5,130 nucleotides of DNA. Source: an uncultured Flavobacteriales bacterium (lineage in GTDB: Bacteria > Bacteroidota > Bacteroidia > Flavobacteriales_D > Crocinitomicaceae). Location of the stretch: the NCBI GenBank assembly GCA_905479845.1, contig CAJQOB010000209.1, positions 1 to 5,130 on the forward strand, in the 5' to 3' direction. This document shows positions 1-5,130 of this stretch, in pieces. The translations under genes were made by a program, and so were the position numbers. The notes under the pieces are model-generated. The model did no database searches. It was given only the letters and a program-made list of their open reading frames with translations, and was not told the DNA's origin. Within the stretch, counting starts at the first letter, position 1, and the number at the start of each line of letters is the position of its first letter.

Positions 1-88
1 CTCCTTGCTCCACTTCGATAGACACGTCCTTGATTGCGTGAAAATCGCCGTAGTACTTGTTTAAACTATTAATCTCTATTGCTTTCAT
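1..88 (-). CDS. ABC transporter ATP-binding protein, N-terminal fragment (cut by window edge)
   Basis: Reading leftward from the ATG at 88-86 gives 29 residues beginning MKAIEINSLNKYYGDFHAIK and continuing DVSIEVEQG before the window ends. This is the typical opening of an ABC ATPase: a first beta-strand, then the 'KYYG' A-loop region whose tyrosine stacks on the ATP adenine, then 'AIKDVSIEVEQG', the strand leading into the Walker A loop. Walker A, Walker B and the signature motif all lie outside the window, so the subfamily and substrate cannot be read. The start is fixed by its position one base after the stop of the upstream tetR-family gene, which suggests co-transcription and translational coupling. 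By known family context, a TetR regulator followed by an ABC ATPase usually precedes an ABC-2 type permease and serves drug or lipid export. That role is inferred. Confidence 0.87.
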   Translation of the reverse strand, partial: MKAIEINSLNKYYGDFHAIKDVSIEVEQG

Positions 89-89
89 A

Positions 90-668
90 TCATTTTTTGA
101 TAAATGTTCTTATGATTCGTTTTTCAATTTCATCGATAGGGAAATTGACAGGGTCCATGAGGTATGACACCTTCAATCCCAAAATAGTACTCGAAAAATA
201 ATGGAGTTCGCTTAATGGATCTTCAGCGCCATTTTGTTTGAAATATTCGAGGAGTTTGTGCATTCCAAGAGCGTGCTCCGATGAGTACTTCTCTTTCACA
301 ATCTCAATCACTTGAGGCTGATTGATCATATTGAAATAGAGCTTCCATTGGAGCGGATTCTTTTTCATTATTTCAGATGTCAATTTGATTAATTCGATAA
401 GCGTGTCATCATTCATTGGTTTCTGAAGTACCTTGACAGCTCTTGCGTTTTCTTCATCCAAAAGAGATCCGATCAATATCTTAAGGAGTTCTTCTTTACT
501 CTCAAAATAATTGTACATCAAGCCTTTTGAAATTCCTGCGGCCTTGCTCACTTTACTTATTGATGCTGAATGATACCCATCTTCCGCAAAAACGTGCAAC
601 GCAGCCTCAAGAATTGCCTCTCTTCTTTCTGATCTAATTGTTTCGAATTGTTTTGATGTTCTTGGCAT
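90..668 (-). CDS. TetR/AcrR-family transcriptional repressor
   Basis: This 192-residue protein has the usual length and organisation of the TetR family. The N-terminal DNA-binding domain covers about residues 12-60: helix 1 'REAILEAALHVFAEDGYHSA', then the helix-turn-helix 'ISKVSKAAGISKGLMYNYF' (about 37-55), followed by 'ESKEELL'. The 'G-x-S-K-G-x-x-Y-x-Y-F' block is the family hallmark. The remaining ~130 residues would form the ligand-binding and dimerisation domain; this part is variable and does not reveal the ligand. The gene is the first of an apparent operon with the ABC ATPase at 88-1, separated by one base. The upstream region holds a palindrome over a promoter-like sequence, so the protein probably represses its own operon and releases it on binding a transported compound. 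That regulation is inferred. The ATG at 668-666 is well placed, 10 bases from the palindrome, and gives a normal family N-terminus. Confidence 0.95.
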   Translation of the reverse strand: MPRTSKQFETIRSERREAILEAALHVFAEDGYHSASISKVSKAAGISKGLMYNYFESKEELLKILIGSLLDEENARAVKVLQKPMNDDTLIELIKLTSEIMKKNPLQWKLYFNMINQPQVIEIVKEKYSSEHALGMHKLLEYFKQNGAEDPLSELHYFSSTILGLKVSYLMDPVNFPIDEIEKRIIRTFIKK

Positions 669-677
669 TTCTTTTTT

Positions 678-697
678 TTGACTAAACGTTCGGTCAA
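678..697. promoter_or_regulatory. Predicted TetR operator (20-bp imperfect palindrome)
   Basis: The arms TTGAC (678-682) and GTCAA (693-697) flank a perfectly palindromic centre AACGTT (685-690), with two mismatched positions on each side, so 16 of 20 positions are symmetric. The length, dyad symmetry and place just upstream of a tetR-family start fit an autoregulatory operator. It overlaps the predicted -7 element and transcription start of tetR, where a bound dimer would block RNA polymerase. Palindrome and position are seen directly; binding is inferred. Confidence 0.72.
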
Positions 698-724
698 TAT
701 TAATATTTTAATTTCAATTAGCAA
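695..724 (-). promoter_or_regulatory. Predicted Bacteroidota-type promoter of the tetR-ABC operon
   Basis: On the minus strand there is a TTG at 724-722, then a 19-base spacer, then TAATATTG at 702-695. The latter matches the Bacteroidota -7 consensus TAnnTTTG at all but one specified position, and 19 bases is a usual spacing for the -33 element of this phylum. Transcription would start around 690-685, inside the palindrome and roughly 20 bases before the tetR ATG. The surrounding DNA is very AT-rich, so chance matches are easy and confidence is moderate. Confidence 0.5.
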
Positions 725-834
725 TACCAGAACGCAAAAATTAGATCAGACAATTGGATTTCTTTAAGCGTGTGTCTTAACAAAGATTTACCCTTTTTAA
801 CAGAAATTTGACAGATGGGGTGTTACTAAATGGG

Positions 835-842
835 TTACTTTG
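835..842 (+). promoter_or_regulatory. Possible -7 promoter element for the 870-2099 gene
   Basis: TTACTTTG followed by CA resembles the Bacteroidota -7 element TAnnTTTG(C) with one mismatch. The closest upstream TTTG (807-810) is 24 bases away, slightly longer than the usual spacer, so the -33 element is weak. If used, transcription would begin around 848-850. That would exclude the upstream TTG codon at 840 as a start and leave the ATG at 870 with a leader of about 20 bases. Confidence 0.4.
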
Positions 843-869
843 CATTTATACCAGTACCAAAAACACCTT

Positions 870-2099
870 ATGAGAACTTTCCCAATCATTATTCTGTTAC
901 ACCTAATTTCGTTTTCTTCCTTTGGACAGGATGGTCAAAATCAACTCAAGGTATTTATCGATTGCCAATGGTGTGATCAAGACTTCATTAAACAGGAGAT
1001 GACAAGCTTGAGCTATGTACGGGATCGCCTGTTAGCAGATGTTCATGTCCAGCTGGTTAGTCAAAATACTGGTAGTGGTGGAGATATGTACACTTTTTTC
1101 TTCTATGGACAGAATGAATTATCAGGAATCAATGACACGCTCACCATGTCAACTGATTTTAATAACACGAATGATGAAGTGCGACGAAAACAAATCCGAA
1201 CAATGGAACTCGGGCTGGTTAAATACATGATCAAAAAAGGGTATGAAGATCAAATTTCACTGAGCTATCTAGGAGGAGATTCAGAGGCTGAGGAACTCGT
1301 TGAAGACAAATGGAATAACTGGGTCTTTCGTGTCAATGCAAATGGAAACTTCAATGGCGAGAAACAATATGACAACTTTGGAGTAAGTGGAGGATTCAAT
1401 ATTGACCGCGTAACTGAAAAATGGAAAATTGAATCGGGACTATGGACAAACTACCGCAAAGGGAACTACTACTTTGAGGAGGATACGGTGGTCAGTATTC
1501 GAAAATCAACATGGATTGATGTAAGCGCTGTTCGCAGCATTTCAGATCACTTCTCGGTTGGATTATTTACGAGTTCTTTCTCATCCATCTTCAATAATTA
1601 CAGAGTAAATTTAACTGTAACTCCAGCGATTGAGTACAACTTCTTCCCCTATTCTGAATCGACTAAACGACAAATTCGAGTTGTTTACAAAGTTGGGGCG
1701 AGACACAACGCATACCATGAGGAGACGATTTATAATCGAATGGAAGAAACACTCTTGTTTCAAGATTTGGGAATTGCAGCAGAATTTCAGGAGAAGTGGG
1801 GTTCGATAAATGGGTCCGTCACTGGTTCGCACTACTTCCACAATGTGGACATCAATCGAGTTAATTTCCGACTGGGACTGAATTTGCGCCTTTTCAAAGG
1901 GTTTTCGTGGAGAATTTCTGGGAACTTAGCCTTGATTCACGATCAAATTTCCCTTCCGCTTGGCGACGCTAGTGAAGAAGATGTTTTGTTGAGTCAGCGA
2001 CAACTTCAAACAGGATACCGTTTCTGGGCAAACACTGGGTTCAGCTATACATTTGGATCAATTTACAACAGCGTTGTGAATCCGAGGTTTGGAGATTAA
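870..2099 (+). CDS. Secreted envelope protein with N-terminal CxxC domain and probable C-terminal beta-barrel; function unknown
   Basis: The ATG at 870 gives 409 residues starting MRTFPIIILLHLISFSSFGQ, a clear signal peptide (cleavage near residue 20). There is no lipobox cysteine. The reading frame is open from a TTG at 840, but those ten extra residues would put polar sequence ahead of the signal peptide. A compact N-terminal domain (about 25-135) holds 'FIDCQWCDQDFIKQE' (C32 and C35, a CxxC), 'YVRDRLLADVHVQL' (49-62) and 'NTGSGGDMYTFFFYG' (66-80). I recall this pattern in unnamed Bacteroidota proteins of similar length, but no function is known to me. From about residue 150 the sequence alternates polar and aromatic/hydrophobic residues, for example 'WKIESGLWTNYRKGNYYF' and 'FRLGLNLRLFKGFSWRISG'. 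It ends 'SYTFGSIYNSVVNPRFGD', consistent with an outer-membrane beta-barrel. It is divergent from tetR and apparently monocistronic. Barrel and location are inferred; secretion is well supported. Confidence 0.85.
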   Translation: MRTFPIIILLHLISFSSFGQDGQNQLKVFIDCQWCDQDFIKQEMTSLSYVRDRLLADVHVQLVSQNTGSGGDMYTFFFYGQNELSGINDTLTMSTDFNNTNDEVRRKQIRTMELGLVKYMIKKGYEDQISLSYLGGDSEAEELVEDKWNNWVFRVNANGNFNGEKQYDNFGVSGGFNIDRVTEKWKIESGLWTNYRKGNYYFEEDTVVSIRKSTWIDVSAVRSISDHFSVGLFTSSFSSIFNNYRVNLTVTPAIEYNFFPYSESTKRQIRVVYKVGARHNAYHEETIYNRMEETLLFQDLGIAAEFQEKWGSINGSVTGSHYFHNVDINRVNFRLGLNLRLFKGFSWRISGNLALIHDQISLPLGDASEEDVLLSQRQLQTGYRFWANTGFSYTFGSIYNSVVNPRFGD

Positions 2100-3428
2100 T
2101 TATTGCGCTTCAACAGTTGTTTCATCCGCTCGTTTGGAACCATAGAACTTGCTAAATATCAAGCAAGCGGTCAAGTCACCTGTTACGTTTACCGCCGTTC
2201 TGAACATTCCCAAGATTCGATCGATTCCTATAATGACGATCAAGCCATCAACAGGAATTCCAGAACTTTGCAATACGGATGCAAGGATGATCACTCCCCC
2301 ACCTGGAATTGCAGGTGTACCAATGGAAGCGGCTACTACCGTGAACGTGATCAACAACAAGTTCAAAATTGACAATTCGATTCCGTAAGCTTGCGCCATA
2401 AACAAAGTTGTAACGCATTGGAAAAGGGCTGTCCCATCCATGTTAATTGTAGCTCCGATGGGAATCACGAAATCGCTAATATTCGAAGAAACTCCTAATT
2501 TTTCATCCGCTGTTTTCATGGATAACGGCATTACCGCAGCAGAGCTCGCAGTAGAAAACGCCAACAGTTGCGGTTCTTTGATCGCCTTAATAAATGAAAC
2601 AGGCTTCTTCTTCGTGAAAATGTATACCAAAATAAGGTAGAACGCCATTAAGATGAGTAATCCGAGGATTACCACCAACATGTAATATCCGAGCCCAAGG
2701 AAAACTTCAGCCCCCGTTCGTGACATCAAAGCTGCGATCAAGCCAAATACCGCGTACGGAACTAACCTCATCGCCCACGAAACGATGATCATGCATATTT
2801 TTTGAACGGCCTCGGAAAAACGAACGATCGGCCTAGCCGTTTCTGCCTTTAACTGGGTAATTGCTACACCAATGATGATCGTGAAAATCACTACGCCGAG
2901 CATCTCCCCTGTTAAAATAGACTCCAAAGGATTATTCGGGATCAAGTTTGATATTGCATTCGGAAGATCCTCAATGAGATTTGTTTGTTCTACAGGTCCA
3001 ATCGGACTTTCCGTGCTATTTGGAAATCCCCCAAGAGAGAAAATATATTGACCTGGTTTTAAAATCAGCGTAACAATCACACCAATCAGAATTGCAACGG
3101 CCGTTGTAAATACAAAGTAGAGCAGCAATCGAAGTCCGAAGGTTTTAAGATTTTCTGAAGTATTACTGACAATTCCAGTGATGATCGATGTAAAGATCAA
3201 GGGAATCATGATCATTTGAACAAGTCTCATGAAAATTTGACCAGGAAGATCGAGCCAATCGGCTAGACGTAAACTAGCATCCTCAGAGAGAAATCCCGCA
3301 GAGGGATTGATTAGAAGTCCAAGTCCAGCTCCCAGCATCAAGCCAATGATTACCTTTAACCACAGACGCCCTTTGATTAATCGCTCTAAGTGAACTGATA
3401 AATTGCTGAGTGGTCTAAATTCAATCAT
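2100..3428 (-). CDS. Dicarboxylate/amino acid:cation symporter (DAACS/SDF family)
   Basis: This 442-residue inner-membrane protein has the length of GltPh, GltP and DctA and the family landmarks in order. There are hydrophobic helices at about 22-41, 65-89, 101-124, 172-195, 211-234 and 247-272. Then come the HP1 hairpin 'FSTASSAAVMPLS' (291-303), the TM7 motif 'NMDGT' (329-333), the HP2 hairpin 'GTPAIPGGGVI' (370-380) and TM8 'DRILGMFRTAVNVTGD' (403-418). NMDGT, N414 and D418 match the sodium-site residues of GltPh, so Na+-driven uptake is likely. R410 matches the arginine that binds the substrate side-chain carboxylate. However, G407 stands where amino-acid transporters carry the aspartate that binds the amino group (D394 of GltPh), and A294 stands where GltPh has R276. 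The substrate may therefore be a dicarboxylate or something unusual rather than glutamate or aspartate; a DctA or GltP name is not justified. It lies 19 bases after the kinase gene, probably in one operon. Confidence 0.95.
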   Translation of the reverse strand: MIEFRPLSNLSVHLERLIKGRLWLKVIIGLMLGAGLGLLINPSAGFLSEDASLRLADWLDLPGQIFMRLVQMIMIPLIFTSIITGIVSNTSENLKTFGLRLLLYFVFTTAVAILIGVIVTLILKPGQYIFSLGGFPNSTESPIGPVEQTNLIEDLPNAISNLIPNNPLESILTGEMLGVVIFTIIIGVAITQLKAETARPIVRFSEAVQKICMIIVSWAMRLVPYAVFGLIAALMSRTGAEVFLGLGYYMLVVILGLLILMAFYLILVYIFTKKKPVSFIKAIKEPQLLAFSTASSAAVMPLSMKTADEKLGVSSNISDFVIPIGATINMDGTALFQCVTTLFMAQAYGIELSILNLLLITFTVVAASIGTPAIPGGGVIILASVLQSSGIPVDGLIVIIGIDRILGMFRTAVNVTGDLTACLIFSKFYGSKRADETTVEAQ

Positions 3429-3447
3429 TTCTTACTCTACAAAACTC

Positions 3448-4011
3448 TTACAAACTCGCACTAATTCGCTCCGTAATTTCTTCAATAGAACCCAAGCGAT
3501 CAAAAGTTTTAACCGCCAACTTCGATTTCATGTATTCGATCGCAGGTCTGGTTGATGCCTCAAACACGTCAATGCGTTTAATATGAATTTGTGGGTCTTT
3601 ATCGTCTTTTCTATTGGAGGTTTCTGTTCTTTTCTTCGCTCGAATCAATAGCTCAGGTTTCGGAACTTCGATGTTCAACACCTTTCCGATCTCCATGTCC
3701 TTTTGCATCACCAATTCAAGCAAATCATCAACCTGAGGAGATGTTCTCGGGTAACCATCCAAAATGATTCCCTTGTTAGAACTATTCTCATCCAGAATTT
3801 GACTGAACAGATCTTTCATCAAGGAATCAGGAACCAGATCACCTTTTTCCTCATATTCTGCCATTATCTTGCCAATTTCCGTTTGGTTTTCTTTTTCAAA
3901 ACGACATCTGTCACCAGTTGAAATATGTTCGAAATCAAGCTCTTCATGTATGATTTCGCATTGCGTTCCTTTTCCAGAATAAGGAGGTCCAGTTATTATG
4001 AGTATTTCCAT
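3448..4011 (-). CDS. Adenylate kinase-family nucleoside monophosphate kinase, short-LID form
   Basis: This 187-residue cytoplasmic protein should transfer a phosphate from ATP to a nucleoside monophosphate. Motifs in order are the P-loop 'GPPYSGKGTQ' (8-17, K14), the NMP-binding 'HISTGDRCR' (29-37), 'KGDLVPDSL' (56-64) and 'GIILDGYPRT' (81-90, R89). A short LID region follows with R124, R128, R134, 'DD' (136-137) and R146, then 'TRPAIEY' (154-160). There is no long zinc-finger-type LID, as in animal AK1 and UMP/CMP kinases and many Bacteroidota Adk proteins. The arginines expected to contact phosphates are present, so it is probably active. The P-loop has Tyr11 where the family normally has Gly (GPPGxGKGT), and 'GDRCR' replaces the common 'GDMLR' or 'GDLFR'. 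It may be a divergent paralogue rather than the housekeeping adk, so no symbol is given; whether AMP, CMP or UMP is the acceptor cannot be read. It is followed after 19 bases by the symporter gene. Confidence 0.92.
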   Translation of the reverse strand: MEILIITGPPYSGKGTQCEIIHEELDFEHISTGDRCRFEKENQTEIGKIMAEYEEKGDLVPDSLMKDLFSQILDENSSNKGIILDGYPRTSPQVDDLLELVMQKDMEIGKVLNIEVPKPELLIRAKKRTETSNRKDDKDPQIHIKRIDVFEASTRPAIEYMKSKLAVKTFDRLGSIEEITERISASL

Positions 4012-4275
4012 TTAGAGATGAATTCTTGAGTTCGACATGAATCAATTTATTAACACGCTCAGCGCAGTCATATTTTGTACTTAAAGTTAGGAATGTTTTC
4101 CGACCAAAATGGTTTTTATGAAGTAAATAGCTCCCTTTTTTTTGATGCTACCCTTCAATTATCGCAAGATATACTTCAACACTATTTCTCGAGTTAAAAA
4201 TAGATTTATTAATGCATAAGGACATCTTTATACAAAAAAGTACACAATCCACGTAGGCTCGGTGTTCGCTTCTTT
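4012..4275. other. Intergenic region, no gene recognised
   Basis: These 264 bases separate the lipoprotein gene from the kinase gene, both on the minus strand. The region is AT-rich, has stops in all frames, and shows no tRNA-like or strongly folded element by eye. It should contain the end of the phosphatase-lipoprotein transcript and the promoter of the kinase-symporter pair. However, no good TTG-N19-TAnnTTTG match or strong hairpin with a T-run could be assigned on the minus strand. The nearest thing to a promoter element is ATAAATTG at 4050-4043, which is weak. Confidence 0.5.
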
Positions 4276-4578
4276 CTAGTAAGAACCTTTTTCATGATAA
4301 GTTCCAACTTTTCCTGTTCGTAAGTCTTCAATTTTTAAAACCGCTGTTTTTCTATACAACCCTTTACCGCATGACACAATAATTGCCGTGGGACTATTAT
4401 CAAAATAGAGAGTGTCACCTTTTAAATCATCAAACCTTAAAGCATCATCAACATGAAAACCATCTCCATATTTCCACCACGATTTTCTAATTTCTTCATT
4501 ATGCATGCGACCGCAACTAGCGAGAAATAATAACCCAAGTATGGATATGGAAATAAAAATGGTAGATCTAACTCTCAT
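4276..4578 (-). CDS. Small lipoprotein of unknown function
   Basis: The 100-residue product starts with a positively charged N-terminus (MRVR) and a hydrophobic stretch ending in the lipobox L19-A20-S21-C22, so C22 should be lipidated and the mature protein of 79 residues anchored to a membrane. The mature part contains 'SWWKYGDGFHVDDALRFDD', 'KGDTLYFD', 'AIIVSCGKGLYRKTAVLKI' and 'TGKVGTYHEKG', which look like short beta-strands. I recognise it only as similar in style to unnamed small lipoproteins of Bacteroidota and assign no function. A second cysteine lies in 'VSCGKG'. Whether it is sorted to the inner or outer membrane cannot be settled from the residues after C22 (GRMHNEE). It starts 45 bases after the phosphatase stop on the same strand, with no clear promoter between, so co-transcription is plausible. 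Gene reality is supported by the well-formed lipobox and full-length frame. Confidence 0.82.
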   Translation of the reverse strand: MRVRSTIFISISILGLLFLASCGRMHNEEIRKSWWKYGDGFHVDDALRFDDLKGDTLYFDNSPTAIIVSCGKGLYRKTAVLKIEDLRTGKVGTYHEKGSY

Positions 4579-4623
4579 AATCTAAATGAAGCGTATATAA
4601 TAATTTAAGTATTCGATTTAGCC

Positions 4624-5130
4624 CTAAATATCCACAACCATCACACAAATATCGTCAATCTGCTCTTCTTCTTGACGCCAATTGTTAATTGTATCAACCA
4701 ATACACCTTCAATCTCCTTGGCGCTCAAATGCATACTATCGATGAGAATCTTTCTCAATTGGCTATTTCTGAATTTCTTGTTTGCTTCACCGCCAAATTG
4801 ATCAACGTAACCATCAGTAAACAGTACGATTCTGTCACCAGCGTGAACAGGAATTTGAACATCATCAAAAGGCTTACTTGTTCTGGACTTCCCTATTCCT
4901 TGTCGGTTTCCTTTTAATTCAAGTAGAACTACATTCTGGTCATCAAAGCGCTGGTCCAATTCCTCTCTAATTTCACGTTTGTGCCATCTATCTGCTTTAT
5001 TCATCACCCAGCAATTTCGATGTGCACCTGCAAAACTTAACTGCGTTCTTTCCGAATTGACAAAGCACAAAGCAAGGTCCATACCATCAGTAATAGTAAC
5101 ATCGTTCGTCGTTAAGGCTTTGGGGAATTC
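4624..5130 (-). CDS. SpoIIE/PP2C-type serine phosphatase, C-terminal part (5' end outside window)
   Basis: The frame is open from the window edge at 5130 to the stop at 4626-4624, giving 168 residues of a longer protein. The internal ATG at 5082 is not the real start, because the 16 codons before it read EFPKALTTNDVTITDG and complete the conserved 'DGMDLALC' block. Family motifs seen are 'DGMDLALCFVN' (residues 15-25 of the fragment), 'SFAGAHR', 'AGDRIVLFTDGYVDQFGG' (97-114) and the terminal 'QIDDICVMVV' (157-166). D106 of TDG and D160 are the expected metal-binding acids. The earlier DCTGHGVPG-type metal motif, and any sensor, TPR or 7TM module, would lie upstream outside the window. Such proteins dephosphorylate anti-anti-sigma (STAS) partners in partner-switching pathways, and in Bacteroidota are often the output domain of a larger sensor. 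The target here is unknown. The small lipoprotein gene follows after 45 bases. Confidence 0.92.
   Translation of the reverse strand, partial: EFPKALTTNDVTITDGMDLALCFVNSERTQLSFAGAHRNCWVMNKADRWHKREIREELDQRFDDQNVVLLELKGNRQGIGKSRTSKPFDDVQIPVHAGDRIVLFTDGYVDQFGGEANKKFRNSQLRKILIDSMHLSAKEIEGVLVDTINNWRQEEEQIDDICVMVVDI

Noticed and set aside
2103..2640. Several plus-strand open frames inside the symporter gene (2103-2372, 2149-2388, 2440-2640)
   Set aside because: They lie antisense to a clear transporter gene with strongly conserved motifs and their products show no domain, signal or family resemblance.
3448..4011. Naming the kinase gene adk outright
   Set aside because: The altered P-loop and NMP-site residues and the unusual neighbour leave open that it is a paralogue with another nucleotide preference.
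4037..4084. A 15-residue plus-strand frame (MNQFINTLSAVIFCT) in the 264-base gap
   Set aside because: Such a frame is expected by chance in AT-rich DNA. No ribosome site or promoter-like sequence was seen before it.
4103..4117. ACCA-AAA-TGGT followed by TTTT on the plus strand, terminator-like
   Set aside because: The stem is only four base pairs with a three-base loop, and no plus-strand gene ends nearby.
4226..4270. Possible terminator after the lipoprotein gene (minus strand ACAC...GTGT followed by a T-run)
   Set aside because: Only about four pairs around a 16-base loop could be found. The T-run (minus strand of 4234-4239) is real but without a credible stem.
4624..5082. Taking the ATG at 5082 as the start of a complete 152-residue protein
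   Set aside because: The frame stays open to the window edge, and the residues before this Met complete the conserved DGMDLALC block of the phosphatase family.
5125..5130. The window ends exactly with GAATTC, an EcoRI site
   Set aside because: It may reflect a cloning boundary or chance. It falls inside the phosphatase frame and encodes Glu-Phe there, so nothing biological can be claimed.

Overview
The window looks like chromosomal DNA of a member of the Bacteroidota, probably a free-living Flavobacteriales or Cytophagales relative. The sequence is AT-rich and Shine-Dalgarno signals are weak. Promoter-like sequences resemble the Bacteroidota TTG/TAnnTTTG type. The proteins also fit: a SpoIIE-type phosphatase end with a TDGYVDQFGG block, a short-LID adenylate-kinase-like protein, a small lipoprotein with an LASC lipobox, and a periplasm/outer-membrane protein ending in an aromatic-rich beta-strand. 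The genus cannot be fixed from this much sequence.

Layout, left to right. Positions 1-88 (minus) hold the first 29 codons of an ABC transporter ATPase. Positions 90-668 (minus) hold a TetR-family repressor, whose stop lies one base before the ATPase start; the two read as one operon, repressor first. Upstream of tetR, a 20-bp imperfect palindrome overlaps the predicted -7 element and is the likely autoregulatory operator. Divergently, 870-2099 (plus) encodes a secreted protein with an N-terminal CxxC domain and a probable C-terminal beta-barrel. Its stop codon directly abuts the stop of a convergent gene at 2100-3428 (minus), a DAACS-family symporter. That symporter follows, after 19 bases, an adenylate-kinase-family gene at 3448-4011 (minus). 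A 264-bp gap with no recognisable gene separates this pair from a small lipoprotein gene (4276-4578, minus) and the C-terminal part of a SpoIIE/PP2C-type phosphatase (4624-5130, minus, cut by the window edge).

The genes appear to form four groups: a TetR-regulated ABC efflux or export operon; a lone envelope protein; a nucleotide kinase plus symporter pair; and a phosphatase plus lipoprotein pair. No mobile element, CRISPR array, rRNA or tRNA was seen. I did not find convincing evidence of a novel multi-gene system. The points most worth following up are the altered substrate-site residues of the symporter, the CxxC envelope protein, the divergent kinase with a tyrosine in its P-loop, and the tetR operator.
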